Counted from the first letter of the stretch, positions 18,628 through 28,372 are shown. The stretch is 64,000 nt of DNA from Corynebacterium sputi DSM 45148 (GCF_000427865.1 NZ_KE386599.1:84526-148525), one strand, 5' to 3'. Translations and numbers: made by a program. The notes: generated from the letters alone by a model not told the origin.

Positions 18628-19623
18628 ATGCCTGACATTCTCGAACTCGCCCGCACGAAAGTCCTCGAGGAGGGCGTAGGCCTCAATACAGAGGAGACTC
18701 TTCAGGTCCTTGAACTTGGCGACGACAGGATCGAAGAGATCCTTGCCCTCGCCCACGAGGTCCGCCTGAAGTGGTGCGGCGAAGAAGTCGAGGTTGAGGG
18801 CATTATCTCGCTGAAGACCGGTGGATGCCCGGAAGATTGTCACTTCTGCTCCCAGTCCGGCCTTTTCGAAACCCCAGTCCGCTCTGCTTGGTTGGACATC
18901 CCCGCATTGGTCGACGCCGCCAAGCAGACCCAGAAGTCCGGCGCGACCGAATTCTGCATCGTCGCAGCCGTCAAGGGCCCAGACGAGATGCTGTTATCTC
19001 AGCTCGAGCAGGCTGTCGCCGCCATCCACTCTGAGGTCGACATCAACGTGGCCGCCTCCGTGGGCATCCTCACCCAGGAGCAGGTGGACCGTCTAGCCGC
19101 CGCCGGCGTGCACCGCTACAACCACAACTTGGAGACCGCTCGCTCCTACTTCCCGAATGTGGTGACCACCCACTCCTGGGAGGACCGCCGTGCGACTCTG
19201 GAAATGATCCGCGAAGCCGGAATGGAAGTCTGTTGTGGCGGCATCCTCGGTATGGGCGAGTCCCTCGAGCAGCGTGCTGAGTTCGCCACTGATCTAGCGG
19301 AGCTGAACCCGACTGAGGTTCCGATGAACTTCCTCGACCCGCGTCCAGGCACCCCGTTTGCAGGCCGCGAGCCGATGGCGACCCAGGATGCCCTGCGAGC
19401 CATCGGCGCTTTCCGGCTCGCTTTGCCCAAGACAATTCTCCGCTTCGCCGGTGGACGCGAACTCACCCTCGGTGATCTCGGTGCTGAGCAGGGACTCCTC
19501 GGCGGCATCAATGCAGTCATCGTCGGCAACTACCTGACCACTCTCGGCCGTCCGGTGGAGCAGGACCTCGACATGCTCGGCAAGATTCGACTGCCGATCA
19601 AGGCACTGAACGCCACCGTCTGA
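18628..19623 (+). CDS. bioB: Biotin synthase BioB
   Basis: Radical-SAM enzyme inserting sulfur into dethiobiotin, 331 residues. The SAM iron-sulfur cluster cysteines are in [14 protein letters not shown] (CxxxCxxC, about residues 70-79). Further biotin-synthase signatures include [19 protein letters not shown] (cluster cysteine) and [15 protein letters not shown] 18628 has CGGAGG upstream; the in-frame codon at 18604 falls right behind a BioQ box and lacks a site. The stop overlaps the bsaP start (TGATG). Repression by BioQ is inferred from the boxes upstream. Confidence 0.97.
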   Translation: MPDILELARTKVLEEGVGLNTEETLQVLELGDDRIEEILALAHEVRLKWCGEEVEVEGIISLKTGGCPEDCHFCSQSGLFETPVRSAWLDIPALVDAAKQTQKSGATEFCIVAAVKGPDEMLLSQLEQAVAAIHSEVDINVAASVGILTQEQVDRLAAAGVHRYNHNLETARSYFPNVVTTHSWEDRRATLEMIREAGMEVCCGGILGMGESLEQRAEFATDLAELNPTEVPMNFLDPRPGTPFAGREPMATQDALRAIGAFRLALPKTILRFAGGRELTLGDLGAEQGLLGGINAVIVGNYLTTLGRPVEQDLDMLGKIRLPIKALNATV

Positions 19624-19913
19624 TGTCCACGACCCCTCGGCAATGGCCGCGTCCTCCTCGCCGGCCTGACAGCAACGAACTGCTCCACGCCATGCTGCTC
19701 GGCGACGCCCCTGACTTCGACCCTTTCACCGGCGCACACCTAGCAGCCGGAGAAGAGGGCGATCAGAGTCCAGGTGCACGGGCCGGTTTGGAGGCACCGC
19801 GCTATTGCCAGTTGTGTGGACGCCGCATGGTGGTTCAGGTGCGTCCGGACGGCTGGTCCGCTTTGTGTTCTCGCCACGGTGATGTGGATTCGACGGCACT
19901 GGAGCGCCGCTGA
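19623..19913 (+). CDS. bsaP: Biotin synthase auxiliary protein (BsaP-like)
   Basis: A 96-residue protein translationally coupled to bioB (TGATG overlap). The N-terminal half is Pro/Arg-rich and likely disordered. The C-terminal part has YCQLCGRRM and ALCSRHGD, a cysteine set that could hold an iron-sulfur cluster. Small Cys-containing proteins immediately after bioB in actinobacteria have been described as auxiliary proteins that keep BioB turning over. I assign it by position, size and cysteine pattern. Confidence 0.82.
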   Translation: MSTTPRQWPRPPRRPDSNELLHAMLLGDAPDFDPFTGAHLAAGEEGDQSPGARAGLEAPRYCQLCGRRMVVQVRPDGWSALCSRHGDVDSTALERR

Positions 19914-20027
19914 GTCAAAATCTCCGCTCCGGTTGCCTGACCTGTGGGTAAGGCTCAGCGTGTGCGGGGAAAGCGAGTTGATCCCGTGGGGGAGGTCAAC
20001 CGCACTGACACATCAGATTCCGGGGGA

Positions 20028-21060
20028 TCGCCGGGCGGATTCGCCTTTCGATGCGGCAATTAGTCCGACCGATAAGAAGTTTGCTCACGAGAAGGCGGGC
20101 GAGATTCAGTCTGAGACTTCGATCGTCACCAACCGCAGCCACGTACTTCTGGCGAAGACGTGCCTGTGTTCGCTTCACGACGACATCACCGCCCACTCCG
20201 AATCCTGCGCCATCACAATTGGCTTATGTCATTGAGCATCGGGCGCACCTCGCCCTTGAACACCTAAAAGTGCTGTCTCTCGAGCGGTCGCTCCTCTTCT
20301 TGAGGTATCGACTGGGCTGCTGGAGGAGGTGGAGCCGACGTTGCCTAGCATTGACACCCAAAAGATGATCTCCGAACGGACCTTTCACGGTCGGCTGCAA
20401 GCGATTATCGAGGCGTACGACGAGATGCTTCGCCCACCAGGATCAGTCGCGGGAGCGAGTCGCAGTCTCCGATGACTGACACTGCAGTCCATAAAAAGGA
20501 AGACTGCACTGGCGTCGATGCACTGCTTCACTTGGTCCGAGGCAGCACGTCGGTGGATGTGACCGTCAATCTGTACTGCCGCCTCAACGGAGGCCCGATC
20601 GGGTCAATTCGATCCGCATCATTCCTGACTGCACTGCCGACGGGTACCGTCCGACCGATGCTCAGTCGGCATTCGTGAAGTGTCGCGACGGAACCTGCAT
20701 GTTCCCCGGTTGCGATATCGGCTCTGATAAATGCCAGTTGGACCACGACAATCCGGCGGCGGGTGGACCCACTGACACTGAGAATCTGCACGCACTTTGC
20801 CAGCACCACCACAATGTGAAGACAGGCGGACTTTTCGAGGTCATTCGTTTCTCGGATGGCACGTCCACGACGACTGGGGCAACGGCGACGGCGCAGTCTT
20901 CTGGGCCAGCCAATCGCCCGGGTGTCGGTCTCGGCGCACAACACAGATCACCTGAAAACCCAGCCCGAAGCTCCACTGCGGACGGGTTATCACCCGCCAG
21001 TGAACGGCCATTCGCCGAGGCGCCCGGAGGACCCGCCCAGACCGAAGGAGGTCTTCACCA
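20028..21060 (+). pseudogene. Decayed DUF222-HNH endonuclease-like gene (13E12 family)
   Basis: Pieces in at least two frames line up in order with the intact protein at 54347-56068. ADSPFDAAISPTDKKFAHE matches its N-terminus (PFEAALGDTAPKWGHE). EVSTGLLEEVEPTLPSIDTQ (20303 on) matches EEFFDEVEPLLLKALTPSTD. GVDALLHLVRGSTSVDVTVN (20511 on) matches GAEAFMHLVRGTAEVGINLH. AQSAFVKCRDGTCMFPGC (from about 20658) and LDHDNPAAGGPTDTENLHAL match the HNH core. Frames differ and about 25 residues are missing near 20650, so it is degraded. Exact ends are uncertain. It separates the bioB-bsaP unit from the secreted-protein pair. Confidence 0.82.
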
Positions 21061-21064
21061 GAAA

Positions 21065-21685
21065 TCAGGGATAGACGTACAGGCGGCTGCCGTGGTGAGT
21101 ATCGCAGCGCCAGAGCTGGGTGAGATTCGAGTCCTGGACCTGCTGGCAGGACAGTCGGATTGCTTCTCCGGTGTTAGGGCTGGTGACCGTGAGGCTGCGG
21201 TATCCAGAAGCCGACGACCCGGAGAGTCGATTACCGACCAACGCGATGAAGTTGCACTTCGCCGTACCGTCGCCGCGGAAGATGGCAGAGGCGGAGGTGC
21301 CGTTCCAGCAGCGCTCCCGCACTTGCAGTCCCGCGCCGTAACCACCACTAGAGCTGCCGCTGTTGGAGCTCCCAGAATTCTGCTGCACCTGCGTTTCCGT
21401 GACGGTTTCGACATAGGTGGTGTTCTGCGGAACATGCACAGTGGTGTCGATGACAGATTCAGCTGCCGGAACCGGATCCGCAGCAGCCGGTTGAGTCTGG
21501 CCGTCCCGAGAAAAGACCAACCATGCGACGAAACCTAGAGCCACCACGAGAATCACCGCCAATACCGTGATGAGCGGTACTAGGGCGGAATTTTTTTGAG
21601 GTGCCGGCGGCTGTTGCCAACCCGGAGGGGGAGGGGCCTGCCACTGGGGCCCGCCTCCGTAGGGACCGTTCGGATAGCCGTTCAT
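21065..21685 (-). CDS. Membrane-anchored protein with C-terminal Cys-rich domain (paralogue A)
   Basis: A 206-residue protein. The N-terminus is Pro/Gly/Gln-rich (YPNGPYGGGPQWQAPPPPGW), then one membrane segment (about residues 33-57), a Ser/Gly linker, and an extracellular domain of ~80 residues. That domain holds four cysteines: ERCWNGTSASAIFRG, AKCNFIALVGN, LSCQQVQ and LWRCDTHHGSRLYVYP. The same domain ends the next gene upstream. I chose ATG 21685, which has GGAGGTCAGG before it. No known family name comes to mind. Probably a cell-envelope protein. Confidence 0.8.
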   Translation of the reverse strand: MNGYPNGPYGGGPQWQAPPPPGWQQPPAPQKNSALVPLITVLAVILVVALGFVAWLVFSRDGQTQPAAADPVPAAESVIDTTVHVPQNTTYVETVTETQVQQNSGSSNSGSSSGGYGAGLQVRERCWNGTSASAIFRGDGTAKCNFIALVGNRLSGSSASGYRSLTVTSPNTGEAIRLSCQQVQDSNLTQLWRCDTHHGSRLYVYP

Positions 21686-21776
21686 CCTGACCTCCATGGG
21701 AAATGAAGAAGAGGTACTTAGATTAGCAGGCAAAATGACGTGCGTATCGAGCCTTAACCCCGTGTGACCCCGTGTT

Positions 21777-22271
21777 TTACGGGTAGATGTACATCTGGCT
21801 GCCGTAGTGAGTGGCGCAGAGCCACAGGTCATTCATGGCTGGATCCTGGGTGGCTTGGCAGTTGACGTCAATTGGCTCGCCAGTAGTTGGATTGACGATC
21901 GATAGATATTGGTACTCCGCTGGAGGGGGACCAGCTAGCTCGTTACCAACCAGAGTGACGAAGTCACATCCCGCGAAACCCTTTCCGCGGAAGTTGGCGG
22001 TGGCTGAAGTGGCATCGGGGCACTGTTCCAGGACGGGGAGTCCGGAGCCGTACGCCGGGCCGTCGTCAAGCGGGGCTTCTGATTCAGCACCCACCTCGGC
22101 GGCTGAAGCCTCTGCCGCCAGACGGGATTGGGTGGAGCTCGCGTGAAAGAGCGATGCGGTCAAGCCACTGATGACGAGGAACAGCAGGGAAAGCAGGATC
22201 ACAGCCGGTAGGTACGGGAAGACCTTTCGCCGGGCACGGTGTTTCCCGGCGTATCTCACAGCACCGCTCAT
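21777..22271 (-). CDS. Secreted/anchored protein with the same Cys domain (paralogue B)
   Basis: A 164-residue protein with a basic N-terminus (YAGKHRARRK), one membrane or signal-anchor segment (about residues 20-42), an acidic linker, and the domain seen in its neighbour: EQCPDATSATANFRG, AGCDFVTLVGNELAG, DVNCQATQDP and LWLCATHYGSQMYIYP. The four cysteines and the terminal THxGSxxYxYP are shared, so the two are a tandem duplication that has diverged. ATG 22271 has GGAGGA upstream. Function unknown. Confidence 0.8.
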   Translation of the reverse strand: MSGAVRYAGKHRARRKVFPYLPAVILLSLLFLVISGLTASLFHASSTQSRLAAEASAAEVGAESEAPLDDGPAYGSGLPVLEQCPDATSATANFRGKGFAGCDFVTLVGNELAGPPPAEYQYLSIVNPTTGEPIDVNCQATQDPAMNDLWLCATHYGSQMYIYP

Positions 22272-22351
22272 GCGTCCTCCGTTGAGTGTTCCGAACCGGG
22301 TCCAGACTATCAATTTTCTTGTCAAATACCGGTTCAGTTATCTCGGAAACA

Positions 22352-23146
22352 CTACTGCTGCAGGAAATTCGCGAGACCAGCCGCGATTGCCTCGGCTAGT
22401 CGCTCACGATCCTCCTCGGAGGAGAGCAGCGCGAAGTCAGTGGAGTCCTGCATGTTTCCGAATTCGACGAGGACCTTGGGCTTGGTCGACAAGTTAAGGC
22501 CGGTGAGGTCGGAGCGAGGATATAGTCCGTCGACCCCAAGGTAGTTGGACGGTTCGAAGCCGGCGGAGAGCATCGAGGACTGGAGGGACTCGGCTAGTTT
22601 GGTGGAGCCATCGGCGTCATTTTCTGGAAGCGGGTCGGAGATGGCGGAGAGGTGGAAACCCCGATTTCCCTCGGTATTGCCGTCAGCGTGGAGGCTAAGG
22701 ACTGCGTCAGCGTCGGAGTCGTTCTCTATGTAGGCGCGTTCGTCGATGCAAGCGGCCCGTTCGGAATCGTCCTCGCGGGATAGCAGAACTGTCGCTCCAT
22801 TCTCTTCCAAAATGGAGGCAATCTGCCCGGTAATCAACCAGTTGAAGGTGTGTTCCGGCCATCCGTCGGAGGCCGCAGTTCCGGAGGTGTTGCAGGGTTT
22901 CAGTCCGCCGCGGCCATCGGTGACTATGTCGGACGCCGGTGGAGGGGTTCCTGCGTGGCCCGGGTCCAAGGAGATTGTGGTGCCCTGGAGTGAGGACAAG
23001 TCCCCGGTGGGAGCCTCACGCATAGTGGACTGGGTGCTGCTGCCGAGTGTCGGATTCACAGTCTGCTCCTGGGTTCCGCATGAGACGAGTCCGAATGCCA
23101 CCATCATGGCGGCAGAGAGTGTGGTGATTCCGGAAACTCGTTTCAT
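22352..23146 (-). CDS. N-acetylmuramoyl-L-alanine amidase, lipoprotein (Ami-3 type)
   Basis: Zinc amidase that cuts the bond between MurNAc and L-Ala in peptidoglycan. A lipoprotein signal ends in LVSC, so it should be membrane-anchored after Lgt and LspA processing. Zinc ligands and the catalytic Glu are visible in order: SLDPGHAG, WPEHTFN, LSLHADG and VLVEFGNMQD. The 264 residues and the single Amidase_3 domain, without cell-wall binding repeats, resemble the mycobacterial Rv3717 type. ATG 23146 is preceded by GGAGG; the longer frame to 23260 would spoil the signal peptide. Confidence 0.9.
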   Translation of the reverse strand: MKRVSGITTLSAAMMVAFGLVSCGTQEQTVNPTLGSSTQSTMREAPTGDLSSLQGTTISLDPGHAGTPPPASDIVTDGRGGLKPCNTSGTAASDGWPEHTFNWLITGQIASILEENGATVLLSREDDSERAACIDERAYIENDSDADAVLSLHADGNTEGNRGFHLSAISDPLPENDADGSTKLAESLQSSMLSAGFEPSNYLGVDGLYPRSDLTGLNLSTKPKVLVEFGNMQDSTDFALLSSEEDRERLAEAIAAGLANFLQQ

Positions 23147-23180
23147 CCTCCAATTATGACGCAGGGTAGCGTTTACCGAT

Positions 23181-23732
23181 ATGGAGAACACCGCAACGAC
23201 CGCACCAGCGTCACCGAAGGAACGCAACAGGTTCCTCTGGCTGATGGCAGGTGCACTCATCGCCGCAACCGTTTTTGGTGCGGCGTGGGGCCTGCTGCGA
23301 CCTGCTCAATCGGTCACCGTTGTCGAGGGCGGGATGCGTTTGAATGCCGACACCCTCGACGCAGGTTTCGTTGGATTGCTGTGGGCCGCGGTGGCGGCGG
23401 TGGTTCTTGGCGTTGCGCTCGCGCTTATCTCGTTCTTTCGGATGCCGGAGCGCAGGGGAGCGGCGACACTGTGGTGGATTACTCTCATCGCCGCAGCGTG
23501 CGTGTGGATCGCCACGGGTGCCGGCGATGTGGCCGCGGCAGTTCGCCAGCCGGACCTGCAGAACGCGGAGATCGGCGACGCACTAGAGCTCTTGCCGATG
23601 GTCTCTGTTCTCCCAGTGGTGCTGTACTCGGCTTTCGCCGCGGCAATTGTTTACTGGGTCTGCCTGCTGTTCATACAAACGCCGGACGAGCCCGCTGAAT
23701 CTGTTCCGACGTCAGATTCGCCCGAGCAGTAA
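23181..23732 (+). CDS. DUF2567-like multi-pass membrane protein
   Basis: A 183-residue protein with four hydrophobic segments (about residues 19-40, 62-86, 94-113 and 134-158) and polar ends. It resembles the actinobacterial DUF2567 family, whose function is unknown; I recall this from the family pattern only. A TAGCGT -10 (23167-23172) ends 8 nt before the ATG with no ribosome-binding site, so it is probably leaderless. Its 3' end overlaps the 3' end of bioF on the other strand by 62 bp. Confidence 0.78.
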   Translation: MENTATTAPASPKERNRFLWLMAGALIAATVFGAAWGLLRPAQSVTVVEGGMRLNADTLDAGFVGLLWAAVAAVVLGVALALISFFRMPERRGAATLWWITLIAAACVWIATGAGDVAAAVRQPDLQNAEIGDALELLPMVSVLPVVLYSAFAAAIVYWVCLLFIQTPDEPAESVPTSDSPEQ

Positions 23733-24786
23733 TTCGAAGCCTGGAGGTCCCCTCTGGGACACTCGGCGGACGGAATACTCCGACGAGGACCCCGCGCGCG
23801 AGCAGTTCATCCCTTGCGGCAACGGCACGAACTGGATCTCCGAGAATCACCGGTACCACCGCAGAAGGAACTGCTGGGACGCCCCACAACTGAGCGATTA
23901 GTCGGGAATTTTCCGTCACCGCGCTCGCTAGCTCTGGTTCTGCCTCCAGGATGCGTAGAGCCTCGAGGGCCCCGGCCGCAGCTACAGGCGCCAGGGCAGT
24001 GTCGAAAATTGCTGGCCGCGCATGGTTCAGCACGTGCGCGCGTAGCAAGTCCGGGCCCAGAACCGCTCCGCCTTGCGATCCCAATGACTTGGACAATGTC
24101 ACGGTGACCACCAGATCTTCGGCACCGGACAGTCCCGCCGCTGCAACTGCGCCCCGACCACCAGGGCCGAGCACTCCCAGACCATGCGCCTCGTCGACTA
24201 GGAGTGTCGCACCGTGTTCGCGGGCAAGACGATACAGGCCCGGGATGTCGGCAACGGTCCCGTCGGCGGAGTAGACGGAGTCGGTGACGATGAGGGTGCG
24301 GGAGGCGTCGGGAAGCGTGGTTAGAGCTTGTTCGACTGCCTGAAGGTCGCCGACTGCAGTCACCGTGACCTGCGCGCGGGAGAGGCGGCAGGCGTCGATG
24401 AGGCTGGCGTGGGAGGCGGCGTCGGAGATGATGTGGTCGCCACGGCCGACTAAGGAGGTGACCGCCGCGAGGTTCGCCATGTACCCGGAGGAAAGCACGG
24501 TTGCGGACCCGAAGCGGAGGAATTCGGCGAGGGCGTTTTCGAGGTCGTCGTGGATTTGTGTAGCTCCGGTGACCAGCCGTGATCCGGTGGAACCTAACCC
24601 GTAGTCGTGCAATGCCTGGGCTCCAGCGGCGATGACGCGCCGGTCGCGGTGGAGGCCGAGATAGTCGTTGGATGCGAGGTCGAGGACGGTGTCGTCCGGT
24701 GCGCGTGGGCGCAGCTGGCGGTCAAGACCTGCTTTCCGACGTTTTCGTCTGACACCTTCCAAACCCCACAACGGCGAAATGCCCAT
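23671..24786 (-). CDS. bioF: 8-amino-7-oxononanoate synthase BioF
   Basis: PLP enzyme condensing pimeloyl-ACP/CoA with alanine, the first step of the conserved biotin ring pathway. It has 371 residues with [31 protein letters not shown] and the PLP lysine in [12 protein letters not shown] favour ATG 24786, which has AGGAG upstream, over a GTG at 24804. A perfect BioQ-type box lies at 24811-24823. Its presence with bioB implies a biotin-making strain, unlike the biotin-auxotrophic C. glutamicum; bioA and bioD are not in the window. Carries one copy of the 11-bp word (24306). Confidence 0.93.
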   Translation of the reverse strand: MGISPLWGLEGVRRKRRKAGLDRQLRPRAPDDTVLDLASNDYLGLHRDRRVIAAGAQALHDYGLGSTGSRLVTGATQIHDDLENALAEFLRFGSATVLSSGYMANLAAVTSLVGRGDHIISDAASHASLIDACRLSRAQVTVTAVGDLQAVEQALTTLPDASRTLIVTDSVYSADGTVADIPGLYRLAREHGATLLVDEAHGLGVLGPGGRGAVAAAGLSGAEDLVVTVTLSKSLGSQGGAVLGPDLLRAHVLNHARPAIFDTALAPVAAAGALEALRILEAEPELASAVTENSRLIAQLWGVPAVPSAVVPVILGDPVRAVAARDELLARGVLVGVFRPPSVPEGTSRLRITARANLTSEQIQRARPAFV

Positions 24787-24810
24787 CTCTGCTCCTGTAC
24801 TCACACGACT

Positions 24811-24823
24811 TGAACAATGTTCA
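24811..24823. promoter_or_regulatory. BioQ-type operator between bioF and nadA
   Basis: TGAACAATGTTCA is a perfect TGAAC-N3-GTTCA palindrome 25 bp upstream of the bioF ATG. This places it at the likely bioF promoter. A TACTAT -10 for nadA lies 38 bp further on (24861-24866), so the box mainly serves bioF. Confidence 0.82.
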
Positions 24824-24941
24824 AAAGTTTACTTACTCACAATCGACGATCCGCAGGCGCTACTATGTCCCCGGAACAATGAGCCCCAGCATCCCCGCAC
24901 GACAGCCACGCGTGGGAGCAACACGAAGGAGAGGCCGCACG

Positions 24942-26018
24942 ATGACCGAAGCAGCCGTGCCGACCACCGTCCAGTCCCTTGCGCCCATCGAGTCGGAACT
25001 GGCGGCGAAGGTCGTCGATACCGGCCAGGGGTACACCGGCGTTGAGGCAAACGCTGAGTGGGCCGATGAGATCCGCCGGCTGGCCAAGGCCCGCAATGCC
25101 GTGATCCTCGCGCACAACTACCAGCTGCCGGAGATCCAAGACATCGCGCACGTCACCGGTGATTCCCTGGGGCTGTCGCGTATCGCCGCAGAAACTGACG
25201 CAGATGTCATCATCTTCTGTGGCGTTCACTTCATGGCCGAGACTGCGAAGATCCTCTCTCCGGAGAAAACCGTCCTTATTCCGGACGAGCGCGCTGGCTG
25301 CTCCCTGGCTGACTCGATCTCTGCTGAGGAGCTCCGTGAGTGGAAGTCTGAGCACCCGGGTGCCGTCGTGGTTAGCTACGTCAACACCACCGCAGACGTG
25401 AAGGGCGAGACAGACATTTGCTGCACCTCGTCCAACGCTGTCGACGTGGTCGCCTCGATTCCGGCTGACCAGAAGGTTCTCTTTGGGCCGGACCAGTTCC
25501 TCGGTGCGCATGTGCGTCGTGAGACTGGCCGAGACAACATGGAGATTTGGGCCGGCGAGTGCCACGTCCACGCCAACATCAACGGCGATGAGCTGGCCCG
25601 CCGCGCTGCTGAAGAGCCGGATGCGGACCTGTTCATCCACCCCGAGTGTGGCTGCGCGAACTCCGCGATCTACCTCGCCGGCGAGGGCACTATCGAACCG
25701 GATCGCGTGAAAATGCTGTCCACCGGTGAGATGCTCACCTCTGCCGCCGCTGCAGAGAAGAAGGGCACTGGAAAGGTTCTGGTCGCCACTGAGATTGGGA
25801 TGTTGCACCAGCTGCAGAAGGCCGCGCCGGACGTGACTTTCGAGGCCGTCAATGATCGCGCCTCGTGCGCGTACATGAAGATGATTACTCCGTCTGCGCT
25901 GCTGCGCTGCCTTGCTGAGGGCACCGATGAGGTCACTGTCGCCGATGATGTCGCGGAGAAGGCTCGCAAGTCCGTCGAGCGCATGATCTCCATCGGTAAC
26001 CCGGGCGGCGGGGAGTAG
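24942..26018 (+). CDS. nadA: Quinolinate synthase NadA
   Basis: Iron-sulfur enzyme condensing iminoaspartate with dihydroxyacetone phosphate to quinolinate, the second step of de novo NAD synthesis. It has 358 residues, with the substrate loop [14 protein letters not shown] and the three cluster cysteines in [17 protein letters not shown] and ASCAYMKM. I chose ATG 24942, with GAAGGAGAGG upstream; the TACTAT -10 at 24861 gives a normal leader. The stop codon is immediately followed by the nadB ATG. Confidence 0.95.
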   Translation: MTEAAVPTTVQSLAPIESELAAKVVDTGQGYTGVEANAEWADEIRRLAKARNAVILAHNYQLPEIQDIAHVTGDSLGLSRIAAETDADVIIFCGVHFMAETAKILSPEKTVLIPDERAGCSLADSISAEELREWKSEHPGAVVVSYVNTTADVKGETDICCTSSNAVDVVASIPADQKVLFGPDQFLGAHVRRETGRDNMEIWAGECHVHANINGDELARRAAEEPDADLFIHPECGCANSAIYLAGEGTIEPDRVKMLSTGEMLTSAAAAEKKGTGKVLVATEIGMLHQLQKAAPDVTFEAVNDRASCAYMKMITPSALLRCLAEGTDEVTVADDVAEKARKSVERMISIGNPGGGE

Positions 26019-27503
26019 ATGGCGCTCGCCGACGGCTGGGACTGGCACCTCGACTGTGACCTGCTGGTCATTGGTGGAGGTGTCGCCGGGCTGTCGGCGG
26101 CACGTAGGGCTCGTGAGTTGGGGTTGGATGTACTTATCGTCGACAAGGGTCGGTGGCGCGACGGCGCTCGGACCCAGCCCAGGTTCGTCCATGCCGCAAC
26201 GAATCTGGCACAAGGCGGAATCGCTGTTGTAGGGCTTCCCGACGCCCCCAGCCACGACTCCATCACCTCCCACGTGGACGACACCCTGAATGCCGGGTCC
26301 GGGCACTGCGACCGCTCCGTGGTGGAGTCGATTGTCGGGCGTGGCGCTGACGCGGTGAACTGGCTGATCGGCCTGGGGACAAACTTCGATACTCAGCCTG
26401 ATGGCACATATTCCAGGACCCGCGAGGGCGGACACACGTACCGACGGATTCTCCACGCGGGTGGGGACGCCACTGGTGCGGAGATCCAACGTGCTCTGGA
26501 GGCATCTGTAATCGGGGCTCGACTGCTGCAGAATGCCAATGCCAAGGAGATCCTCCTCGAGGATGGTGTGGCCAAAGGTGCGCTGATCCGCGATCCGCGA
26601 GGTCTTGGCGCGGTGACGGCCCGCAAGACTGTGATCGCGACCGGGGGTCTTGGCCACCTGTTCCGGGCAACGACTGCCCCGAAGGGGTCCCTCGGTGACG
26701 GTCACGTCTTAGCACTTGACGCAGGCGTGGAATTGTCCGACCTGGAATTCATCCAGTTTCACCCCACGGTCCTCTTCGACAGCCGCGCCCATGGCCGCAG
26801 GCCCCTCTTGACGGAGGCTCTTCGCGGTGAGGGAGCAACTCTGCAGGACAGCCATGGCAGGCCCGTCGTTACTGACGACCCTCGCGGCGACTTGGCTCCG
26901 AGGGACATCGTCTCTCGGGCGATCGCCATGCGCCTGCGCGAGACTGGGGAAGACAATGTGTTCCTCGATGCCCGCAGTATCGAGGACGTTCACACCCGCT
27001 TCCCGACGGTCACTTCCGGCTGCCGATCCCTCGGCCTAGACCCTGCCGTTGACCTTCTTCCGGTGGCCCCTGCGGTGCACTACAGCTGCGGCGGTATCGC
27101 CACAGACGGCAACGGAGCGACGAGTGTCCCCGGACTGTATGCCGCCGGAGAATGCGCCCGGACCGGACTTCATGGAGCAAACCGGTTGGCCTCGAATTCG
27201 CTGTTGGAGGGTCTTGTCGTGGGTAAGGCAGTCGCCGAAGCGGAGATCTCCGGTGTCGGAGCCACGACGCCAGAGAGAATCAAGGGCCGACACCGCCCCA
27301 GGCTCAATACCCAAGACCGCATGACAATGCAGGCAGCGATGACCGAAGGCGCTGGCGTGACGCGGACAGCGGAATCACTCGAACGTGCGGTGGAGGCCCT
27401 TGAGGGGCTGCCGGATGCGGGGGCAGTGGCCGTCGCTAAGCGAGTAGTGGCCGCGGCGCAGGCGCGGACCGAGACGCTCGGCTGTCACACGCGACTCGAT
27501 TAA
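26019..27503 (+). CDS. nadB: L-aspartate oxidase NadB
   Basis: FAD enzyme oxidising L-aspartate to iminoaspartate for NadA. It has 494 residues with an N-terminal Rossmann motif LLVIGGGVAGLSAARRA, ATNLAQGGIAVV, EFIQFHPTVLF, the catalytic-loop RGEGATL, and a helical C-terminal domain. The start directly follows the nadA stop; GGCGGGGAG lies before it. Two copies of the 11-bp word fall in this gene in different frames (26234 encoding Leu-Pro-Asp-Ala, and 26998 encoding Arg-Phe-Pro-Thr). Confidence 0.94.
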   Translation: MALADGWDWHLDCDLLVIGGGVAGLSAARRARELGLDVLIVDKGRWRDGARTQPRFVHAATNLAQGGIAVVGLPDAPSHDSITSHVDDTLNAGSGHCDRSVVESIVGRGADAVNWLIGLGTNFDTQPDGTYSRTREGGHTYRRILHAGGDATGAEIQRALEASVIGARLLQNANAKEILLEDGVAKGALIRDPRGLGAVTARKTVIATGGLGHLFRATTAPKGSLGDGHVLALDAGVELSDLEFIQFHPTVLFDSRAHGRRPLLTEALRGEGATLQDSHGRPVVTDDPRGDLAPRDIVSRAIAMRLRETGEDNVFLDARSIEDVHTRFPTVTSGCRSLGLDPAVDLLPVAPAVHYSCGGIATDGNGATSVPGLYAAGECARTGLHGANRLASNSLLEGLVVGKAVAEAEISGVGATTPERIKGRHRPRLNTQDRMTMQAAMTEGAGVTRTAESLERAVEALEGLPDAGAVAVAKRVVAAAQARTETLGCHTRLD

Positions 27504-27523
27504 CACTTCACCCAAGGAGAACA

Positions 27524-28366
27524 ATGCTCGACGAAGCAATCACCCGCGGCCTGATCCGCACCGCGCTGCAGGAAGATCTGCAGTATGGGCCGGACGTGAC
27601 CTCTCTGGCGACCGTCGGCCCGCAGCAGCGGTCACGGGCAACGGTGACCAGTCGCGCGGACGGAGTCATCGCAGCCGGCGCCGCGATCAGGTGGACTCTG
27701 GAGGAGGTTATTGCCGACGACTTCTCCGTCGACATCCTTAGCGCAGACGGCGAGCGAGTCGCGCCGGGCACTGTCGTTGCAGAGATCGAGGCTCCGACCC
27801 GAGGCCTGTTGACAGCCGAGCGGACTCTGCTGAACATCGTGACCCATGCTTCCGGCATCGCGACGGACACCAGACGGTGGGTTGACGCCGTCGACGGCAC
27901 CGGTGCGCGGATCCGTGATTCCCGCAAGACCTTGCCAGGCATGCGGAACCTGCAGAAATACTCAGTTACCTGCGGTGGAGGAGTCAACCACCGCAATGGT
28001 CTGGGAGATGAAGCGCTGATTAAAGATAATCATGTGGTGGCGGCGGGGGGCGTCGTGAAGGCGTTGGAGAAGGTTCGGGCCGCCTATCCGGTCCTGCGGT
28101 GCGAGGTTGAGGTAGACACCCTGGAGCAGCTCGACGCTGTCCTCGAACTTCAGCCCGAGATGGTCATGCTCGACAACTTCGAGGTGTGGCAGACGCAGAT
28201 GGCAGTGCAGCGTCGAGCGAAGATCTCGCCGGCGACGCTGTTGGAATCCTCCGGTGGTCTGACTCTGGATGTTGCCCGTGAGTATGCCTCCTGTGGCGTG
28301 GATTTTATGGCCGTCGGCGCGCTGACGCACTCGGTGAAGGTGCTGGACTTGGGGCTCGACTTTTAG
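27524..28366 (+). CDS. nadC: Nicotinate-nucleotide pyrophosphorylase (quinolinate phosphoribosyltransferase) NadC
   Basis: Turns quinolinate and PRPP into nicotinate mononucleotide, closing the nadABC route. It has 280 residues with EDLQYGPDVTS near the N-terminus, RDSRKTLPGMRNLQKYSV, GGGVNHRNGL, LIKDNHV and the C-terminal LLESSGGLTLD. AAGGAGA lies before ATG 27524, 20 bp after nadB. It is the last gene of the operon and converges with an unassigned membrane-protein gene 6 bp away. Confidence 0.95.
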   Translation: MLDEAITRGLIRTALQEDLQYGPDVTSLATVGPQQRSRATVTSRADGVIAAGAAIRWTLEEVIADDFSVDILSADGERVAPGTVVAEIEAPTRGLLTAERTLLNIVTHASGIATDTRRWVDAVDGTGARIRDSRKTLPGMRNLQKYSVTCGGGVNHRNGLGDEALIKDNHVVAAGGVVKALEKVRAAYPVLRCEVEVDTLEQLDAVLELQPEMVMLDNFEVWQTQMAVQRRAKISPATLLESSGGLTLDVAREYASCGVDFMAVGALTHSVKVLDLGLDF

Positions 28367-28372
28367 CAGGGC

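Noticed and set aside
24837..26705. A 622-residue frame antisense to nadA and nadB
   Set aside because: Shadow of two well-supported genes, with no family signature and compositional bias typical of antisense frames.
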